Assembly (NCBI GenBank): GCA_012295275.1 | Contig: CM022670.1 | Location: 17,040,698 to 17,104,697 of the forward strand | From: Chrysomallon squamiferum | Lineage: Eukaryota > Mollusca > Gastropoda > Neomphalida > Peltospiridae | DNA length: 64,000 nt | Direction: 5' to 3' | Shown here: positions 1-12,786 of the stretch, piece after piece | How the letters are laid out: each line of letters opens with the position of its first letter | How positions within the stretch are numbered: position 1 is the stretch's first letter | Notes under the pieces: generated by a model | Seen by the model: the letters and a program-made list of their open reading frames with translations, nothing else | Told to the model about the DNA's origin: nothing | The model's database searches: none | Program-made: the position numbers and the translations under genes

Positions 1-67
1 CCTCCGCCCACCAGGTTATTAACGTTAAATTCAACCGCGCTCATCATGTAGCTTAATTCCCACTCAC

Positions 68-248
68 CATATCACCAGTGTTATGAGAACCATTGTTGCT
101 GCATTGAGTGACTCGAAGAAATATCGTAGTGGCCGTCCGGCCTTGCCCAAGTGGTTGATGACGCATCCCAGAGCTATCGAGAAGACGATTAGACCAAGAA
201 CATTGGTTCCATCTTTCGTTAGCAGTTTCGGGCTGTCTTGGAGTACGC
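68..248 (-). CDS. EAAT-B coding exon 4
   Basis: Residues 187-247 with the NVLGLIVFSIALG segment and the FFESLNAATMVLI region. Acceptor CTTTCTGTTCCAG, donor GTGAGT at plus-strand 62-67; phase 2 out. Positions 1-61 are intron. Confidence 0.95.
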
Positions 249-2058
249 CTGGAACAGAAAGGTTTCTAGACAAAGGTAATTATATTGTCTTTCATTGTGC
301 TTAAATTATATATTTTTAGAAAGATTTAGTTAGTGTATTAACAGAGGTTTTTAAGCATATCCGCCTTTATGTTTGTACACAATGATACTCATATACGTTC
401 GCATGCAAGAAAACAAACATAGCAACATATATACAACGGACAAGGACAAAGACAGGGACAGACAGAATGAAAGAAAGAAATATGTACACGAGTATAATAT
501 ATAATCAGCTATCTACCTAACATACATATGTGTGTATGTATTTATATGTGTTTTGTTTGTATGTGTGTGTATGTGCATAGAGAAAGAGAGAGAGAGATTA
601 ACATACAAACACATTCACACATATACAAGCATTCATAGGCAACAAAACAAAACAAGCACATACCCATACATACTTATGCACGTATGTACGAACATAAAAA
701 CATGCATATACATACATACTGACAAAAAATATACTCACATACATACATACATAAATATACACATACATATATAAATATACACATAACTACCTAACTAATA
801 CAAATAATTAATTACCTGTGGGATTTTCATCCGACGTCACATTTAACGTTCTTGGGTCTGTTTCCAGCTAAAAGAGGATCATTTTAAAATGATAGAACAT
901 TGTATACATTGTTAATAATGGGAGTCAGTTATTTACTGTGAGAAGACTCCCATTAAAATCTTGCTTAAGACATCAAGTCATTATGATTATCTCCTTATTT
1001 AAGCTAACAGAATTTTAAAAGATGTTTTCATGGTAAAATTTGCTGATGGTTTTTTTCTTCTTCATATTTTGTTGTTATGTGTAGTTATAGCTATTTAAAA
1101 AGCTTCATTCATATTACTAATACATAATTTATTAATGCGGAATGACAGCTGAAAAAAATTACTCATAAAACACAAATGTGGCAGCTGTGTATGTTAAATG
1201 GAAGTCCTGGTTAAACACTATGAAGTAAGAGGAGATGTCGTGCAAAAGACAAAACACCAAACACACACAAAAACAAAAAACACCAAAAACAAAAACACCC
1301 CCTCACAACATCATTCTGTTGTTGAAAAGCAAACAAACAAACAAACAAACAAACAAACAAGCAAGCAAGCAAACAAAACAACAAAGCAAAACAATAATAT
1401 AATTAAACCTTAATTTTTATATGGATATGTGTGTAAACTTGATATTATAATTACATTTACGTGCATGCATTGTTGGGTTATATATGTAAACCAGATAACT
1501 TCCTACCTTTTCAAAACATGCAGTAACGATGTTTTGTGGAAAACAGTTTCTGAAAATAATAATAATAACAACAACAACTATAATAATAATGATGATAATA
1601 ACAATAGCAATAATAATAATAACAACAACAACAACTATACTATCGTTAATCCAATCTATCAATCTATTATTATTATTATCATTAAACAGCAATTCTACAT
1701 TTATCAAAAAATATTATTTTCTTCGTTTCCTTAATGCATGAATGTTTAGATATACCCACGTTCAAAATACTTTTTGTATAAAATTATATATATATACATT
1801 CATACATACATACATACATATACATATACATACACGCATACGCACACACACATACATACATATATAAATGGCTACCTAACAAATGCAAATTATATACATA
1901 AATAAACATGACACTCACAAGCATACAGTGCTGATATATTTATTTATTCACCAAACTTTTGAAGTGAGACTTGAAAGAGACAAGTTCGGGTCAGGACGTA
2001 AGTGTAAACACACTAAATCACAAAGTACCCGGATGTCTCGTTAGTGGGACATCCAATC

Positions 2059-2089
<31 letters not shown>

Positions 2090-3707
2090 TATTTATTTGT
2101 TGATCTAGTGGAATGGCTTAAATATGTAATAACTAAAACGATGGAAATGATTTTACTACTTATATATTATTTTAAATATCCGAATAATTGAATTATCAAA
2201 ACAGCTCTAGTTGGAATGTGAAATAGACCGTTTTAGATCTTGCACGTGTCTCGTTCAGTTTAAGGTCCTGGTTTAACCAAGAAATAGTTGCTGAACATTT
2301 TTGTTTCCCTTTAAACTGTATAATTTTTAAAAAGAGATTCCCTGCAGTTTGCGACAACAGATTATTTATTGTCATTCACACATGCACACACTTTTAACAC
2401 AGCCTAAAATAAATCAGTGGACGTACTGAAACGAAATGATTCTTCGACATATTATTTTGCAAAGGCAAATGCTCTAATCATACGGCTGCAGCCAGTTCTG
2501 CGTTTTCCGCGAACAAAGAGGCAAAGAAATATGGGTTATTTAGTTTCGCTTAGTTCTTGAAAACTGTGCTGGTGTGCAGTCATTTCGTGTAGGTTTATCT
2601 TACGTTTTATGTTCAGCTAACTTTTATCGAAAGAAATACTTCATTTATCTCACCATGTCATCAGAAAGTCTCTATTATTGCTCAGTCTTTATTGCTGTCA
2701 GTTTGAAAACAGATTCGTGCTGGATTAGTTCATGCAACCATGATATGACAAACACGCAACTGCTGCTTTAAAAGGCACGAAATTAGAAAATAGTTGTGGA
2801 AAAAACAAGTGTTAATTGTCATTGATGTGTCTCATGCAGTTTTCAGGGCTGACCTGCGAATATGCAAAAAGAGTCGAGATAATAAAAGCAGAGACACACA
2901 TACATGCAAACCCACACACCTATATATATGAAAAGCTTTCTTGCAAAAGTGGTTATATGTATCACTTATCACTTTGAAAGAAAATGCAGAATAACTGAAA
3001 AGACTTTTTTTACTGTCAGAAAAATTCATCGCTCCTTCACATTTGGATATCAGTGACTTTACAGCTAATTAGGTTTTCCACATGAAGCAATTGTTAATCG
3101 CCATCAATCAGCTAGCAAAAATGGATCGGAGCCTTTCTGCAAGTAGGCTCTGTGTATATGAATTAGTAAGAATTAACTGTACAACAGCCATGTTTTTTTT
3201 TAGTCTGATTTTAATATGAAAACTTATCACTTCCAGCTTTAAAAACTAGTTACCAAAAAAAAAAAAAAAATAGAGGGCTTTATCTTGTAAATATATTTTA
3301 AAAATTTACCCCATTGTTCGTATCATCGAAAATATTTTTCAGAATATGACTATTGATAGTAATAAATAGAAATACATCTTTTTTTTTTCTTTTTTTTTTG
3401 GCCTTATTCTTTTACAGTCACCCAAGGAACGAAATCTAATCTTCTGTTTGTAAAGATTGTTAAGACGATGTATTATTTATGTTGGTTCGGTTGAGGAAAC
3501 AGTAAAAGAAATCTGCACAAAGCTTGGTATTTGTTTATTAGGTGGTCCTGCGTTATGAGAGCCACGCAGAAACTCACTGAGAGAGGAATTGTACTAGAGA
3601 ACAACTAGCTGTGTAACCTTCCTCTGTACCACTGTTCCAAGATGGCGTTTGTTTATTTATTTACTTATTTATTTATCATTTATTTATTAATTTATTATTA
3701 TTATTAC

Positions 3708-3755
<48 letters not shown>

Positions 3756-4658
3756 TTTACTATTATTATTGTTGTTGTTGTTGTTGTTAAAGTTGATGTT
3801 GCTGTTGTTGTTTCTCAAATTCAGTGTTAGATTAACTGTTTTGAAGAATCTAATATCATTTTCCTTACGTTGGCTAATCCGACGTTTTATTATATGTTTA
3901 TTGTCGCTGTTTTGTTATTCTCATTATTATTCATAATTACTCATTGCATATTTTAACATATTTTACTACATCAATTATTAGGTCAAATATATGTCTTCTT
4001 TTGTTGGGTTTATATATATTTATATGTATATATATAAATGTATATATGTATGTATATGCATATGTATATGTAAATGTTTATGTTTATGTATGTGTATGTG
4101 TTTTTATGTATATGTATGTGTATGTGTATGTGTGTATGTGTGTGTGTGTGTGTGTGTGTATTACAAAAGATAAACCCGATGGCTTTATTTTCAGTTTATT
4201 TTTATAAAATATAAGTAAAAGATCTTTCCTAAAGAAGTATTTCGTACAATATAAAACTACATCACTTCGACAGCATTACGACTGGAACGAATATGGCGGG
4301 ATTTGTGTCAATAAACTTTAACTACCGTCCAGAGCAAAGTTACACCTGTGAATATGACATTCAAATAAACAATGACTGAAGACACATTATACCTCAGTTC
4401 ATAATGCACATCGCGTGATTAACAAAACTGTCCTACTTTTATTTTACAGCAAGTCATCCTGTGTAACAAGGGTTAAAATGACCCGATCGGTAAAAAAAAA
4501 AAAAATTTAAAAATAAAAATTCTTTAAATATTTATATATCCAAGTGAGTTATTTTTATTAATTCATTTAATTTATTTTATTTTATTTTATTTTATTTTAT
4601 TTTATTTTATTTTTTTTTATTTATTTTTTATTTTTTTATTTTGTTTTTATTATAATTT

Positions 4659-4689
<31 letters not shown>

Positions 4690-5769
4690 CGTTGTTCAAC
4701 CCTTCTTAATAATAATAATAATAATATAACACGCTGAAAGTGCCCAGTGATGAATAAAGATAACTATTTTTGACTACTTAAAGAGAAAAAAATGTCTGCT
4801 TGACTTATTTACAGATAATACAACTGAACAAATAAATAATTAATCAAAGCTGACATTTCTTTCAGATAGTTTCCTTCTTATCATATTTTAAAGCTAGTGT
4901 ACTCGCTTTTATGCATTGCCATGCAGAGAATTAGTACAAAAGAAATGCTTGTTGAACCTATATAATAATAGTGACACACACACAAAAAAAAAACACACAC
5001 ACACAATAACAACCCTCAAAAAACAAAAAATAACCTAAAACAACAAAAAAATATACATACATACGTACAACACATACAGACCCCCATATATACAAGTATA
5101 GAAACATATGCACACATATATACATATATACATACATACATATACATACATATACAAAACAAACACTTTTATACATATACATAGCTACACACATACACAC
5201 AAGGACACTCTTATACATACAGACACACACACACACACACAAGCAAACATTCTTATATATATACATAGATACATACATATAATTATTAGTGTTAACGGCA
5301 CTTACCTAATCAGATCAAGTAAAGCGTAAAGCGGTTTGACGTTTTTCGAACTTCCAGATTTTTTGATGTTTTTATCGCCTCGGTTTCCAGGCTGAATTGT
5401 CAGAACCAAGATGATTCCAATGATGACGGCAACCAACGTCGTCGTCAAGTAGTAGAGGATGGCTCCGGCTCCCAGTTTCCCCGATGCTTTGCCGGGGATG
5501 GAGGAGACGGCGGAAATAATGCTGGAAACAACAAGCGGAAGTATCAGACATTTGAGCATGCTCAGAAGCAGCTGGCCGGGAAACTCCAAGAAGAAGAGTT
5601 TGTCACTGTCTTCTGGTAGTTTCCAGATGTTCCTCAGTCCAAACCCCAGTCCCACACCAACTGCGACAGCGACTATCAGCAGAATAATGATCAAGTTGTC
5701 TAACAAGATGGCTTTCGTTCTTTGCGACCGAGTCATCCTTTCCTCTGGAAGTGCTGCTGGTTTGTCCAT
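68..5769 (-). CDS. Excitatory amino acid transporter, SLC1 family (EAAT-B), 3' part outside the window
   Basis: Second SLC1 transporter gene, same strand and order as EAAT-A. Exons at 5769-5306, 1549-1507, 867-816 and 248-68 join in phase to 247 residues, and the gene continues past the left edge with exons 5-8 missing from view. Seen: TM1 near residues 24-46; the motif FPGQLL at 63-68 (Gln where EAAT-A has Asp); TM3 near 103-126; one sequon NVT at 178; and the TNVLGLIVFSIALG segment (TM4). The intron phases 2-0-1-2 equal those of EAAT-A. The substrate-selecting residues lie outside the window, so whether it carries glutamate or neutral amino acids cannot be told here. The N-terminus is shorter and unrelated to that of EAAT-A, so the copies are old. 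Confidence 0.94.
816..867 (-). CDS. EAAT-B coding exon 3 (extracellular loop)
   Basis: Residues 170-187, variable loop with one N-glycosylation sequon (NVT). Acceptor CCTCTTTTAG, donor GTAATT; phase 0 in, phase 1 out, as required to join exons 2 and 4. Twelve bp shorter than the EAAT-A counterpart. Confidence 0.87.
1330..1380 (+). repeat. (CAAA)n tract
   Basis: Tetranucleotide repeat in an EAAT-B intron, with a few GCAA units. Confidence 0.85.
1507..1549 (-). CDS. EAAT-B coding exon 2 (43 bp)
   Basis: Residues 155-169, reading R-NCFPQNIVTACFEK, the counterpart of EAAT-A exon 2 with the same length and phases (2 in, 0 out). The acceptor ATTATTTTCAG is fused to an AAT/AAC trinucleotide array (1555-1637). 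Confidence 0.94.
1555..1637 (+). repeat. AAT/AAC trinucleotide array
   Basis: Directly abuts the acceptor of the 43-bp EAAT-B exon 2 and provides its upstream pyrimidine-rich context on the minus strand. Confidence 0.85.
1785..2090 (+). repeat. ATAC/ATGT tetranucleotide tracts
   Basis: ATAC-rich tract at 1785-1867 and a pure (ATGT)n tract at 2060-2090; non-repetitive sequence between them. Confidence 0.8.
2091..3640. other. EAAT-B intron 1, non-coding
   Basis: Open frames of about 65 residues occur on both strands but none shows splice signals or family features. Poly-A (3256-3270) and poly-T (3379-3400) runs present. Confidence 0.5.
3691..4160 (+). repeat. TTA/TTG array and TATG/GT tract
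   Basis: (TTA)n/(TTG)n at 3691-3790 and TATG/TGTG at 4020-4158, in EAAT-B intron 1. Confidence 0.85.
4570..4692 (+). repeat. (TTTTA)n and (GTT)n tracts
   Basis: Pentanucleotide array at 4570-4612 followed by (GTT)n at 4660-4690. Confidence 0.85.
4975..5285 (+). repeat. CA/CATA-rich tract
   Basis: Mixed CACA, ACAT and ATAT repeats ending 20 bp from EAAT-B exon 1; gives a false open frame on the minus strand. Confidence 0.8.
5306..5769 (-). CDS. EAAT-B coding exon 1
   Basis: Residues 1-155, phase 2 out, donor GTAAGT. The exon begins at 5792 after the acceptor CTTTCTTCCTTGCAG, giving 23 nt of 5'UTR before ATG. A 77-bp (GA)n tract on this strand (5848-5924) sits just inside the 5'UTR intron. 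Confidence 0.96.
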
Positions 5770-5844
5770 GGCTGCACTCAGATGTGTTCAGTCTGCAAGG
5801 AAGAAAGCTCTGTCTCTTTAGAACGGTTAATTCAATATGATCTT

Positions 5845-5847
<3 letters not shown>

Positions 5848-5924
<77 letters not shown>

Positions 5925-5942
5925 AATATATATATATATATA
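5848..5942 (+). repeat. (CT)n followed by (TA)n
   Basis: 77-bp (CT)n then a short (TA)n, abutting the long hairpin that begins at 5945. Confidence 0.9.
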
Positions 5943-5944
5943 AA

Positions 5945-6033
5945 ATTCTTGTTTTTGAAATCATCTAACAAAGAATATGTAATATATATTTTAAATTACA
6001 CATTCTTTGTTGGATGATTTAAAAATCAAGAAT
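5945..6033. repeat. Long imperfect hairpin (about 39-bp arms)
   Basis: Left arm 5945-5983 and right arm 5994-6033 are reverse complements with about four differences, separated by a 10-bp AT spacer. Each arm carries ATTCTTG at its outer end and ACAAAGAAT near the inner end. No coding capacity. It could be a MITE-like palindromic element or a hairpin RNA gene. Confidence 0.8.
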
Positions 6034-6599
6034 ATTTTTTTATCCTGAAGGTGTGAATGGGGGTTTTCTTATCTAAAAGATACAATGTTAATAAGCCTTT
6101 ACAAGAAAGAAACTATTACATTACACTGTATAATAGTTGTTTGTTTATAATTATTGGTTCAAACGCATTGAAATGCCAAACAAATAAAACAATCATTGAA
6201 AATTTACAAACCCCTACAGGCTTTGATTAAGCCAAGGCAAATAATCTTTAACGATAAGAAGTTAAAATAATAAGAAGAAGCAGACAAAAAAAAAAAAAGG
6301 TTGATAACGTAGTAGACGATTTTGATTATGACGATTGTGATAAATGAGGTGATGAAAAGGAAAGAAATTGCAAAAGCATTTATAAAAAGTCAGTTTACAA
6401 ATATCTTTCACAAAAACAAAGAATAGACGCTTATACAAACTAATTTTATTTACGTATATTATACCCAGCTGTTACAGTTGTTAGTATCTCATTTCAGCAA
6501 ATTTAGTAATGTTAATCTGACTTCTAAAAAATGTTTCCTGGTATTCCTGGTATGCGCTTGTGTCTGTGATTATGTATGTATAAATGTAGCCGTGTGTTT

Positions 6600-6606
6600 T
6601 GTGTGT

Positions 6607-6698
<92 letters not shown>
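6600..6698 (+). repeat. (GT)n tract, about 98 bp
   Basis: Nearly pure dinucleotide repeat. Confidence 0.95.
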
Positions 6699-6959
6699 AT
6701 AAAGGTATTTTAAAAACACTAGCAGTTAAGACAATTGTTTACATCGTCACGTAGATTGTAAATCTGATACGGCTTGTATGTCGCTGTTGTGTAATAACGA
6801 TGTCAATGGTTTAATCTGAGACGTTTGTTTATACTGTGAAAGATACTCGTATTTTAAAAGTATTGTATTGCTTTGAAACTAGACACAAAAATTCACTACT
6901 CGGTGGACCCATATTACTGTTTTTATTATCTTCCTCCTCGTTATTATTGTATTTATTAT

Positions 6960-7246
<287 letters not shown>

Positions 7247-7494
7247 GGAGAGAGAGGGGGGGGTGAGATAACAATGTATGTAATGAATTTTAAACGGCAC
7301 GCCCATACACACACTATGTCAACACTTCTCTCATTAACACATGAACACACCTCTCCAAAAATCATTAGCATACTACTAACAATTATAAGTGAAAATTAAC
7401 TTTGACACCTGCTACAGGGTTTGCCACTTTAAACAAATAATGTTCATATAAGTATGTGTGTGTGTGCATGTGTGACTGTGTGTGTATATGTGCA

Positions 7495-8072
<578 letters not shown>

Positions 8073-8681
8073 AAATGTTTATCGCTTTAATACCTACAAA
8101 CAAAAATACATGATATAATAACACATACGTTTTTTATCATATAAACATTACATCAGCTCACTTTTTAAAAACAGGATATCCTAGAATAATTTTATATCAT
8201 TTTCCTAAAACCTTATTTCTGCTCTTTTATCAGTTATATATTTAAATATAATAACAAAACAAGCTTTTCCCTTTCAGAATGGCGTATGAATCACAAGAAG
8301 TAATATTTGTGTAAAAACAAAAAGTCATTAATATTTCATAGCGGATATTTCACAACAGTTTACAAATATCCTGTTTCAGACTGAGCAGTTTATTTATTGA
8401 TTTATTGATTTATTGATTTATATACAGATTTTCTTATTTATTCACTTACTTATTTTCAAATGAAAAATCCATTCGCTTATTTAAAAACGCAGAACAGTTA
8501 ATAAATCTTACTAAAATTACATAAAAAGATCTTGTCTTCGTAACGTAATAATTCAACTGTTGAAATTTGAATATATGATTTTTTTTTTTTTTTTTAATTA
8601 ACATATCTGTCAAATGCCAGTTAAATAACAGATCCTGTCAACGCTGTCGTATCTCTGCGAACACCACCTTCACGTCGTGCG

Positions 8682-8695
8682 CAGTTACGTAACTG
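8682..8695. promoter_or_regulatory. Palindromic TTACGTAA (PAR-bZIP type) site
   Basis: A perfect 14-bp palindrome whose core TTACGTAA (8685-8692) matches the known PAR-bZIP/C-EBP consensus. It lies in a CpG-containing patch (8640-8720) upstream of EAAT-B, surrounded by AT-rich DNA. A role in EAAT-B transcription is an inference from position. Confidence 0.3.
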
Positions 8696-11360
8696 TCGTG
8701 TCCAACGTAAACACGGTGTAGGTATAGTCACAGACGTTCAGTTTGACCTAAATGTTGTGTGTGTGTGTGTGTGTCTGTCTGTCTGTCTAACTATCTACAT
8801 ATGTGTGAGTTCATGTGTATACAGTTATGATTACAGTAACAGCACGCATAAATACATCTCAAACATGCATCTTGATATTAGTTTGTTGTTAGGTGGTGGT
8901 GGTTGGTGGGTTTTTTTTTTTTTTCTGTTTACATTTTAGCAATATGGTTACTTACATTTTACAAAAGTGAACGGTTTTAAACGAAATTCCTTTAAAGTGT
9001 GTTTAGGTTTATATTTATAAGAGTATTTCTGTCTTTTTATCTGTACACAAATGTTTAACGAAAAAGTAACGGCTTTTAGATATCTCTATATCATTGTATG
9101 TAAACAGTACTACACATAAATATACAGTTAAGAAATATATCCCCCCAAAAAACAACAAAACTTACCCGAAATTTCCTATTTAACACAAACGAAAGAAATT
9201 TTCTAATATTTTCCTCTCTGTGCTTTCGCCTGCTTGATGATACAAGTAAATAATAGCGGATCTTGACTTAATTCCTTAGCTGTGTTCTCCTGCATGCTTG
9301 ACCAATCAGGTTTCGTTATGCTTCAGTAATTTCACCGGGCACAGGTATTTAAAGGTGTGTGTATATATACATTTAATTGTTTTTGTTTCTTTCCTTTACT
9401 GACAGGTATGTAATATACTTTGACTAATTTGTCTGTTGTAATATTTATGTGTTTAAAGTGTTTCTGATATTATATAAAAATAAAAAATAATAATAAAATA
9501 AAAAAACAACAACAAAACATCTTATATACATTAATTTCTTATTTGTCTTTGGTGTTCAGTCTTTGCTAACAAAAATGTATACCAGTACAAACTGTTATAA
9601 CCAAATGTTATTGTAGTGGCTGTTTTGTCACTTTGGAGCTGTACTGGTGACGTCGTCGTGTACGGAACAATAAAAAAAAATATATTTTCTGGAGACTATT
9701 TGCACAGCACTCTTTGCGAATGAAAACATGTGGAAATATAAAACATGTTGAGGTAAAAACAAAAAAAAACTATTAAAAAACCCCACCACAAACCAACATA
9801 GATGGATTCAAAAAGAAAGAAAAGAACAAATATATTTTTTACTAAAACCGAATAGAGAGGAAAAGAAACACAGAGGACAGAAATGGCATCACAATTAAGG
9901 CACTGCACGTTGAAATGACGTTAAATATGGTACTCACTGGCTTATCTATCAGATATCGTTTGACTGACTACACAGGATCAGCTATTGCCATACATCACAG
10001 CAAACCAAAGTTAAGTAATAGTTATCACTATTAGCCGTGAATCACTATTAGCGCATAAGTGGTTTGTGACTGCTTCATTTGCCCTCCGATTCAGGTTACC
10101 TGTTGCTGAACCTGCTAAAAATATAGGCCATCGATATCGCGCTATTAAAATGGGCGTATCTGATATGGATAAGCTCTGATTAGTCTCTGTGGAATAAATC
10201 GTGTAGGGTTAGGCACAGTGAGTCGCTGATCCAAGGGGTCAGCAGTTGGACGATGGCATCTTTCTGTGTCGTATCAATGTTAATACTGTACGGACACCGC
10301 AGCCTGTTTTGTTAACATCTTCGATCGAGATACTGTATTTTTTTTTAATTCACTCTTGCGTCATAATATTTCTCCACATCGGGGTCTGCCACAAACTACT
10401 TGACAAAATAATATTAAATTAACTTACAAACGTATGTTTGTACCGATGGCACATGGATCGTAATACATTTATGTTATTTTATGTATATATATGCGTGAGT
10501 TTTAAGCTAATTAGACTGTATTTGTATATTTATACACATACTTGTGTAGGTAACCATTTATCTATCCATCTGTCTGAGTGTGTGTATATGCATGCAGTAA
10601 TGTACGTATGTATGTCAGATGATTTTTTTTATACAAGCTGGGACGCATATAAATATTACCACATTGACTGTGAAATATATGTTAATGATCGTAGGGCAAG
10701 CAGGCGTGAAGATATTTCAATTCATCAGAACGTTCATAAAGAGAAAACAACACAATTATAAATGATTTAAAAATATTTATATATGTAAACTATTTTAATA
10801 TTATTTCTTTACAAGTGATATATAATATAATTATATATATATATATATATTTTAATTCGTATATACATCTTGAATAATAGTAAAACATTCCTGAAAGTAA
10901 AATATATAAAAAAAAGTAGGAAAAAAAAAAAAAAAAAGGATTTGTCTGTTTTCCCACACCTAATATATTTTACTTATATCAGACAGGTTTTCAAAAGTTC
11001 ATTTTTACCAGCTTATAAAATTATGCTACATACATTATGGTAATAATTAAATTTGTAAAAAGGACGATTTCTAAAAATAAAATAATAAAATCAATAAGAA
11101 TGAAAGAAAAGTGTAATACGTTATTTAAAACATAATTTAAAACATAATTTTTTAAAGTTAAAAAAAGACCAAAGAAAATTAAAAAAACCCCAGTTATTAA
11201 TATAATCGTTTTGTGATGCAAACATATGTGTATTTACGTGATCACGACAATCGAGAAACAAACAATAAATAATTGAAAATTCATTTCCAGAATTGTTTAG
11301 TCATATGTACTAACCTGATCCAAGTTTTAATGTATAATAATTTTATTTTTTTAATTTTTA

Positions 11361-11396
<36 letters not shown>

Positions 11397-12447
11397 TCTT
11401 TTTTTAATGTTTAAATCTGTGTTTTCAAGTAGACCTTAACTGATTTTAATACGTGTTAATATCTACAAAATATAACAGAAATTACATTAATACTATATTA
11501 ACTAATAAACAGCGAATCATTAAGTCTGTATTAAATTAATATCATTCTAAAAGCAAACCGATACTGAAAATATATTTAAAAAAAAAAAGAAGAAACAATC
11601 AAAAAAAACTAAAAAAAAAAAAAAAAAAATCAATATTACTGCTAATAAATACACCCATACCAGCAATTATGTAAGAAGTGTACTCTGGCACTAGCCAATT
11701 ACAAGAGGTATATCGTTATATATTAAAGGACAAACAACAAACTCCTCGTAGGGTCAAGCCAAATGCAGATCCCATAGATATTTACAACAGTATTTGATTG
11801 TAGATTCTATATTGATACAGCAGGCATTGTACAAACGAGCTTCTGTAACTGATGGTCAAGGAACAACAACACAACATTTAAGATCGGTTCCTTCCAATCT
11901 CTAAGAAAGATTCCGTCCTGTTTCAGATTTCAAAAATAATTTTTAGAAAGGCCTTCCTGATATGTGTAGTATAATTTATAGTGTCTTTTAATATGCATCA
12001 TTCATTTTCAGCCGATTCAAAGAATTTCACCAGATAACGTCAATTTACAAATTTACTAATTTTACTATTCTCAAAACGGAGTCTGGTTATGGTGTGAACT
12101 GAGTTGAGCGTGATGTCTGTCGTGTGAACGTTAACAAAGAATGTAGGCGTGACAACCAACTGAAGTTTCCGAGAGACCTCCTGAGACCTTAAACCCTTAA
12201 TCTGTAGCTCGTTAAGCATCTCAGAACCTGTTAATAGCTACTTTCAGTTTTCACTCCTGATGTAAAATGTATATTTTATACGACGTAGCATTAGAAAATA
12301 CATTCACTATGATAAGTCTTTAAAAAGGGATACACAAAAAAAAAAAAAAATTTTGTTCTCTAAATTCCAAAGAATATTCCTACTAGCTGCTCATATTTGT
12401 CTTTAAATAATCATCCTTCTTTCACCGTAAAGTAACTGAACCCACGT

Positions 12448-12679
12448 TTACAACCGCGCCTCTTCGAAGCTACCGTTGACGTAGCCATTAACGAAATCGT
12501 CGTCCGATTTGCTCGTCATCTCTGTGAGTTCGGTTGTGTTTTCCGCCTTGCCCTCCTCCAGCTCCGCTGCCAGTCGGTCCTCCTCGTCCATTCGACTGAG
12601 GACACTTTTAGACAGATGCGCCACGATTCCAGCCCCGTACGCGTCGCCCAGAACATTGATAGCCGTGCGAAACCGGTCA
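12448..12679 (-). CDS. EAAT-A coding exon 8 and stop
   Basis: Residues 458-534: TM8 end ([19 protein letters not shown]) and an acidic, Ser/Thr-rich cytoplasmic tail ending EEARL, then TAA at 12448-12450. No AATAAA was found in the first 150 bp downstream on this strand. Confidence 0.96.
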
Positions 12680-12740
12680 CTGGAAATAAAAGTGTATCTT
12701 CTGTGTAACATTAGTGTTTACAGATCCATACTTACACATA

Positions 12741-12786
<46 letters not shown>

